NCBI GenBank assembly: GCA_017610505.1 | Contig: JAFCBX010000035.1 | Span: 1 to 7,996, forward strand | From: Methanosarcinales archaeon | GTDB taxonomy: Archaea; Nanobdellota; Nanobdellia; Woesearchaeales; CG1-02-33-12 | DNA length: 7,996 nt | Reading direction: 5' to 3' | In this document: positions 5,900 to 7,996 of the stretch, in pieces | Layout of the letters: the number at the start of each line of letters is the position of its first letter | How positions within the stretch are numbered: the first letter of the stretch is position 1 | The notes under the pieces: model-generated | The model's input: the letters and a program-made list of their open reading frames with translations, nothing else | What the model was told of the DNA's origin: nothing | The model's database searches: none | Translations under genes and position numbers: made by a program

Positions 5900-5923
5900 T
5901 TTTGTAATACATATATTACAAAA
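5900..5923. promoter_or_regulatory. Perfect palindrome (10-bp arms) between divergent promoters, probable operator
   Basis: TTTTGTAATA (5900-5909) and TATTACAAAA (5914-5923) are exact reverse complements with a 4-bp CATA spacer. The site lies between the two divergent TATA boxes, 12 bp from one and 7 bp from the other, where a bound dimer could affect TFB/TBP assembly at both promoters. Both flanking genes encode putative DNA-binding proteins. Confidence 0.6.
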
Positions 5924-5930
5924 TAGAAAC

Positions 5931-5940
5931 ATTTAAATAT
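5931..5940 (+). promoter_or_regulatory. TATA box of the winged-helix gene at 5971
   Basis: ATTTAAATAT is centred near 5936, giving a start site near 5962-5964. That leaves an 8-nt leader before ATG 5971, or a leaderless GTG start at 5962. Confidence 0.6.
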
Positions 5941-5970
5941 TAGCCGTGTTTCATAACAGTTGTGATTAAA

Positions 5971-6303
5971 ATGAGTTTTCAGGATGAACCAACACTATTC
6001 AGGGAGTTATTAGGTGATACTCCTAAAATAAGAGTTTTGGAATACTTACTAGAAGGACGTGAGTTAGACCATTCTATAGGTGATATTGCAGAAGGCGCCG
6101 GGATAAACAGGGTTACTTTGTTTAGAATGTGGAATGAAATAAAAAAATCCAAAATAATAGTACATACAAGAAACATAGGAAATGCTAAATTATACAAGCT
6201 TAATATGGATAATCCTTATGTAAATATTTTAGTTGATTTATTTGATAAAATAATAAATGTTGATTTTCAGGAACATAAAATCAAAAAAAAGGTTATTGCA
6301 TAG
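5971..6303 (+). CDS. Winged-helix transcriptional regulator
   Basis: 110 residues from the ATG at 5971 (113 if GTG 5962 is used). I favour 5971 because the leader TTGTGATTAAA-ATG nearly repeats the leader of the antitoxin gene and contains GTGAT, part of the extended anti-Shine-Dalgarno complement. The opening FRELLGDTPKIRVLEYLLEGRELDHSI, the helix-turn-helix DIAEGAGINRVTLFRMWNEIKKSKI and the wing VHTRNIGNAKLYKLN closely match a common archaeal family of single-domain winged-helix regulators. The end is a dimerisation-like helix (ILVDLFDKIINV) and a basic tail. It is divergent from another small winged-helix gene across the palindrome at 5900-5923, a likely autoregulatory site. Its stop is separated from the convergent PIN toxin stop by a single base. 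Confidence 0.82.
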   Translation: MSFQDEPTLFRELLGDTPKIRVLEYLLEGRELDHSIGDIAEGAGINRVTLFRMWNEIKKSKIIVHTRNIGNAKLYKLNMDNPYVNILVDLFDKIINVDFQEHKIKKKVIA

Positions 6304-6304
6304 T

Positions 6305-6760
6305 CTACCTACTTATCCTTTTATGCTGTAAGTATATTTCTAAGAACTCTTTTGGTGAAAATATCCTTATATTTCCATAACTTATTAAGGCTCTTAGATG
6401 CATATCTCCGGATATAATAAAATCTGCCTCTGCTGTTTCTGCACACTCTAAAATTTTATTGTCAGAAGGATCTTCTTTTATCACATCCAACTTAGTATGT
6501 GGTTTAACAATTTTTGAGAATTTCCTGAAGTTTTCTATAATAAAATTAATTTTATCCTGAGATAACTTACTTTTTATTTTCTCTCTCTTAAATACTCCTT
6601 TTATTTCCTTTATGATTTCCTCACTTGTATAATTCTCTATTTCTTCAACAAGCAGAAGCTCAAATATCTTTGCTGGACTGCTTTCTTTCGATAATGGTGC
6701 AGATATAATTATGTTTGTGTCAATTACTACCCTAGGCTTTTCTGTGTGCCATAATTTCAT
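6305..6760 (-). CDS. PIN-domain ribonuclease, toxin of an AbrB-PIN toxin-antitoxin pair
   Basis: 151 residues, matching the COG1569-type putative toxin PIN family. Metal-binding acidic residues appear in order: Asp14 in VVIDTNIIISA, Glu47/Glu48 (SEEIIKEI), Asp100 in PSDNKILECA, and Asp119 in ADFIISGDMHL. All expected acidic residues are present, so it should be an active Mg-dependent endoribonuclease. The only reasonable start is the ATG at 6760, which overlaps the antitoxin gene by 29 nt. A GAGGA Shine-Dalgarno site inside the antitoxin gene lies 8 nt before it. The overlap ties toxin synthesis to antitoxin translation. The stop is one base from that of the convergent winged-helix gene. Confidence 0.88.
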   Translation of the reverse strand: MKLWHTEKPRVVIDTNIIISAPLSKESSPAKIFELLLVEEIENYTSEEIIKEIKGVFKREKIKSKLSQDKINFIIENFRKFSKIVKPHTKLDVIKEDPSDNKILECAETAEADFIISGDMHLRALISYGNIRIFSPKEFLEIYLQHKRISR

Positions 6761-6986
6761 TATTTATTTCCTCTGTACTTAATTTTCCTTTGATACTATC
6801 CCTAATATTTCTGAATTCTGTTAATAGTTTTTTCTTATCCATTTTCTTCATTAAGATTGTGTCCTTGTTTAGAGAGACAACTGTAAATATTGTATTTTCT
6901 TCTGCTTTTATATAGTCTCTTATGTCTTTTGGTATAATAACCTGCCCCCTTGTAGACATTTTAGTTGTTTCAATTATTTGTTGCAT
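6732..6986 (-). CDS. AbrB/SpoVT-family antitoxin
   Basis: 84 residues. Residues 5-48 form the swapped-hairpin DNA-binding domain (TTKMSTRGQVIIPKDIRDYI, then a turn and TIFTVVSLNKDTILMKKM). Residues 50-84 form the toxin-neutralising tail, helical and ending STEEINNEIMAHRKA, typical for antitoxins paired with PIN toxins. As a dimer it should mask the PIN active site and repress its own promoter. It is the first gene of the pair, with the toxin start inside its last 29 nt. The start at 6986 is supported by GTGAT shortly upstream and by a TATA box centred near 7022. Two 11-bp direct repeats lie immediately upstream of that TATA box. Confidence 0.88.
   Translation of the reverse strand: MQQIIETTKMSTRGQVIIPKDIRDYIKAEENTIFTVVSLNKDTILMKKMDKKKLLTEFRNIRDSIKGKLSTEEINNEIMAHRKA
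6769..6773 (-). promoter_or_regulatory. Shine-Dalgarno site GAGGA for the PIN toxin
   Basis: Minus-strand GAGGA, within AGAGGAAA, lies 8 nt before the toxin ATG at 6760 and inside the antitoxin gene. It supports the overlapping start. Confidence 0.6.
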
Positions 6987-7016
6987 TTTTAATCACAATA
7001 GAAGGTATATTAGAAC

Positions 7017-7028
7017 TTATATATAAAC
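7017..7028 (-). promoter_or_regulatory. TATA box of the toxin-antitoxin operon
   Basis: Minus-strand TTTATATATAAG is centred about 36 nt upstream of the antitoxin ATG, giving a start near 6995 and a leader of about 9 nt that carries the GTGAT element. Confidence 0.6.
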
Positions 7029-7029
7029 T

Positions 7030-7057
7030 TTTCTTATTTATAAGTATTTCTTATTTA
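7030..7057 (-). repeat. Two 11-bp direct repeats upstream of the antitoxin promoter
   Basis: TTTCTTATTTA occurs at 7030-7040 and 7047-7057 (plus-strand reading), a 17-bp period, directly upstream of the TATA box at 7017-7028. The placement suits an operator or activator site. Low sequence complexity means chance is possible. Confidence 0.4.
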
Positions 7058-7091
7058 TTTTTTATAAAAGAGTTTAATAAATGATGATTAT

Positions 7092-7112
7092 GTGTTCTTA
7101 AAATAAGAACAC
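7092..7112. promoter_or_regulatory. Operator candidate 1: TGTTC-N9-GAACA dyad (perfect 9-bp arms)
   Basis: GTGTTCTTA (7092-7100) and TAAGAACAC (7104-7112) are exact reverse complements around AAA. The core TGTTC-N9-GAACA recurs with identical spacing at 7128-7146. As RNA it could also fold as a hairpin about 50 nt past the stop of the split insertase gene. Confidence 0.6.
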
Positions 7113-7113
7113 C

Positions 7114-7123
7114 TTTATATATA
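7114..7123. promoter_or_regulatory. TATA box between the two TGTTC dyads
   Basis: TTTATATATA on the plus strand is a canonical archaeal box A. Its symmetric TATATATA core (7116-7123) is centred exactly midway between the two dyads. It could fire rightwards (start near 7145, no sense gene ahead) or leftwards (start near 7092, into the antitoxin operon with a leader of about 105 nt). Direction is not resolved by sequence. Confidence 0.45.
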
Positions 7124-7127
7124 CAAC

Positions 7128-7146
7128 TGTTCCTAGAATCCGAACA
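7128..7146. promoter_or_regulatory. Operator candidate 2: TGTTC-N9-GAACA dyad
   Basis: TGTTC (7128-7132) and GAACA (7142-7146) are separated by 9 bp, exactly as in the dyad at 7092-7112. The inner bases are not symmetric, so only the outer half-sites are shared. Confidence 0.45.
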
Positions 7147-7162
7147 CTGTTTCCATGAGAAA

Positions 7163-7609
7163 TCAGGCCACATTCAGAACCTTTCTTATTGTCATGCTGA
7201 ATATCATTGAGAAGATTATATATGTCCATATCCATCCAAGGCCAAACAATGGTTTTATTGGCTCATTCATTATTTTAATTGATTTCAAACTGCTTCCATC
7301 ATTTACCCTTTCTTCAGGAAGGGCATATTTTCTCTCCCCAGTTATAATCAAATCCTTTTCATATGCCCTGGCATCATCATCAAATGAATAAACTAATGTA
7401 TAAATCCCTTCCGGCCCTTTTAATTTCCAGTTTGCCATTCCAACCCATTTTTCACCAAGAAATTTTTTTGTTTTGTTTTGTTCCACAGTCTGTGTTGCGC
7501 CATTAATAATTTCAAGCTGGTCTTCAGGAATTATAGAAACAAGGCTAATATTCCTCCCTAAACCTTCCATGTCAAAGGTTAACCTTACATCAAACTCCTG
7601 GTCAGGCAT
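7163..7609 (-). CDS. EMC3/TMCO1 (DUF106)-family insertase, C-terminal part of a split gene
   Basis: 148 residues. It begins MPDQEFDVRLTFD, which repeats the last residues of the upstream fragment because of a 29-bp tandem duplication. Residues 5-115 are a beta-rich external domain (for example WVGMANWKLKGPEGIYTLVYSFDDDA). Residues 121-142 (LFGLGWIWTYIIFSMIFSMTIR) form the third membrane helix of the Oxa1/EMC3 core, followed by a short basic end. Removing one repeat copy joins this frame to the preceding fragment and yields one protein of 263 residues, a sensible length for the archaeal family. As it stands, the ATG overlaps the stop of the first fragment (TAATG), so translational restart could still supply this half. 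The family inserts proteins into the membrane as a YidC/Oxa1 relative. Whether the split is biological or a sequencing or assembly error cannot be told from sequence alone. Confidence 0.82.
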   Translation of the reverse strand: MPDQEFDVRLTFDMEGLGRNISLVSIIPEDQLEIINGATQTVEQNKTKKFLGEKWVGMANWKLKGPEGIYTLVYSFDDDARAYEKDLIITGERKYALPEERVNDGSSLKSIKIMNEPIKPLFGLGWIWTYIIFSMIFSMTIRKVLNVA

Positions 7610-7641
7610 TATTTTACATCAAACTCCTGGTCAGGCATTAT
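7585..7641. repeat. 29-bp tandem duplication causing a frameshift in the insertase gene
   Basis: A 28-bp segment at 7585-7612 recurs exactly at 7614-7641, a period of 29 bp. Because 29 is not a multiple of three, the second copy shifts the frame and brings in a TAA stop at 7611-7609. Both copies encode MPDQEFDV. The lack of any mismatch indicates a very recent event or an artefact. Confidence 0.95.
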
Positions 7642-7983
7642 CGGATAAAAGGCCATATTAGCATTAAGCCAGCCAAAGATAATTATTATTGGGATAAATG
7701 TGAATATCATTGGCTTAAAAGAATGCTTCATGAATTCCATGTTTTTTTCCATGACTTTCTTCTGGATTTCCATGACTTTTTTTGGATCATTTTTATGCTT
7801 CTTCATCTCATCCTGATGATCCTTCATATCCTTCTTAAGGCCTTTCATAACCTCCTGATTAGTTACAAGCTTATGAATAAGGGTTATCAATAATGTTAAG
7901 ATAAAAGAAATTATAGCAATACCTAATAAAGGATTTAATTTAAGAAGAGGTGAAAGTATTGGATCAACTATTGCTTCAAACAT
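7609..7983 (-). CDS. EMC3/TMCO1 (DUF106)-family insertase, N-terminal part of a split gene
   Basis: 124 residues from the ATG at 7983. A GTG at 7995 is also in frame, and the window ends there, so a longer start cannot be excluded; MFEAIVDPILSPLL fits the usual family start. The first membrane helix (19-40, LLGIAIISFILTLLITLIHKLV) is followed by a charged coiled-coil-like cytoplasmic segment (42-88) rich in Lys, Met and Glu. The second membrane helix (91-106, starting PMIFTFIPIIIIFGW) and NANMAFYPI come next. This order, TM1, cytoplasmic helices, TM2, is the Oxa1/YidC/EMC3 insertase core. The frame then stops after MPDQEFDVK because of the 29-bp duplication, so the external domain and third helix are encoded in another frame. 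Its position upstream of eL34 on the same strand fits the conserved archaeal secY-adk-DUF106-eL34 neighbourhood. Confidence 0.85.
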   Translation of the reverse strand: MFEAIVDPILSPLLKLNPLLGIAIISFILTLLITLIHKLVTNQEVMKGLKKDMKDHQDEMKKHKNDPKKVMEIQKKVMEKNMEFMKHSFKPMIFTFIPIIIIFGWLNANMAFYPIMPDQEFDVK

Positions 7984-7996
7984 TTTATACGCCACC

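Noticed and set aside
7030..7057. CRISPR-like direct repeats
   Set aside because: Only two 11-bp AT-rich copies with a 6-bp gap; no spacer-repeat array and no cas genes in the window.
7081..7087. ATGATGA resembling the C box of a C/D-box small RNA
   Set aside because: No CTGA D box is found in the following 60 or so bases, and no internal C'/D' pair is visible.
7155..7391. Plus-strand 78-residue frame just right of the TATA box at 7114-7123
   Set aside because: Most of it (7163 onwards) is antisense to the well-supported insertase C-terminal fragment, and the composition looks like a shadow frame. An antisense RNA from that TATA box remains possible but no protein is supported.

Overview
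The window looks like chromosome from an AT-rich archaeon, most likely a DPANN lineage of the Woesearchaeota/Pacearchaeota type. The evidence is archaeal ribosomal proteins eL34 and eL14, an archaeal EMC3/TMCO1 (DUF106) membrane insertase, AbrB-PIN toxin-antitoxin genes, TATA boxes 25-40 bp upstream of many start codons (several predicting leaderless or nearly leaderless mRNAs), and Shine-Dalgarno sites mainly inside operons. The lineage is inferred from style and content; no rRNA is present.

Layout. (1) 2-1020, plus strand: the end of an ArsR-like winged-helix regulator with two C-terminal membrane helices, translationally coupled (4-nt overlap) to a cysteine-rich lipoprotein. (2) 1026-1445, minus strand: a stand-alone degenerate receiver-like protein, divergent from the next operon. 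(3) 1606-4194, plus strand: a thymidylate operon. A 519-residue tandem ThyX-like protein overlaps a thymidylate kinase (dUMP to dTMP to dTDP), followed by an unknown small protein. (4) 4195-4373: a non-coding gap with three consecutive inverted repeats and a T9 run. (5) 4374-4706, plus strand: an unknown protein with a leaderless-type promoter. (6) 4739-5531, minus strand: the eL34-eL14 operon; eL14 carries a long Lys/Ala-rich tail. (7) 5590-6303: two divergent small winged-helix genes around a perfect 10-bp-arm palindrome. (8) 6305-6986, minus strand: a PIN toxin and AbrB antitoxin. (9) 6987-7162: a regulatory gap with two TGTTC-N9-GAACA dyads placed symmetrically around a TATATATA core. (10) 7163-7995, minus strand: an EMC3/TMCO1-family insertase split by a 29-bp tandem duplication that shifts the reading frame.

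Functional reading. The EMC3-like gene, eL34 and eL14 lie on the same strand in the order known from the archaeal secY-adk-DUF106-eL34-cmk-eL14 neighbourhood. Here a toxin-antitoxin and regulator island separates EMC3 from eL34, and cmk is missing between eL34 and eL14. The most noteworthy signals are the duplication-split insertase with a TAATG restart, the tandem ThyX whose two halves have lost different parts of the active-site motif, the symmetric double operator, the palindrome between the winged-helix genes, and the three-hairpin gap. I did not find a complete, clearly new defence or metabolic system.
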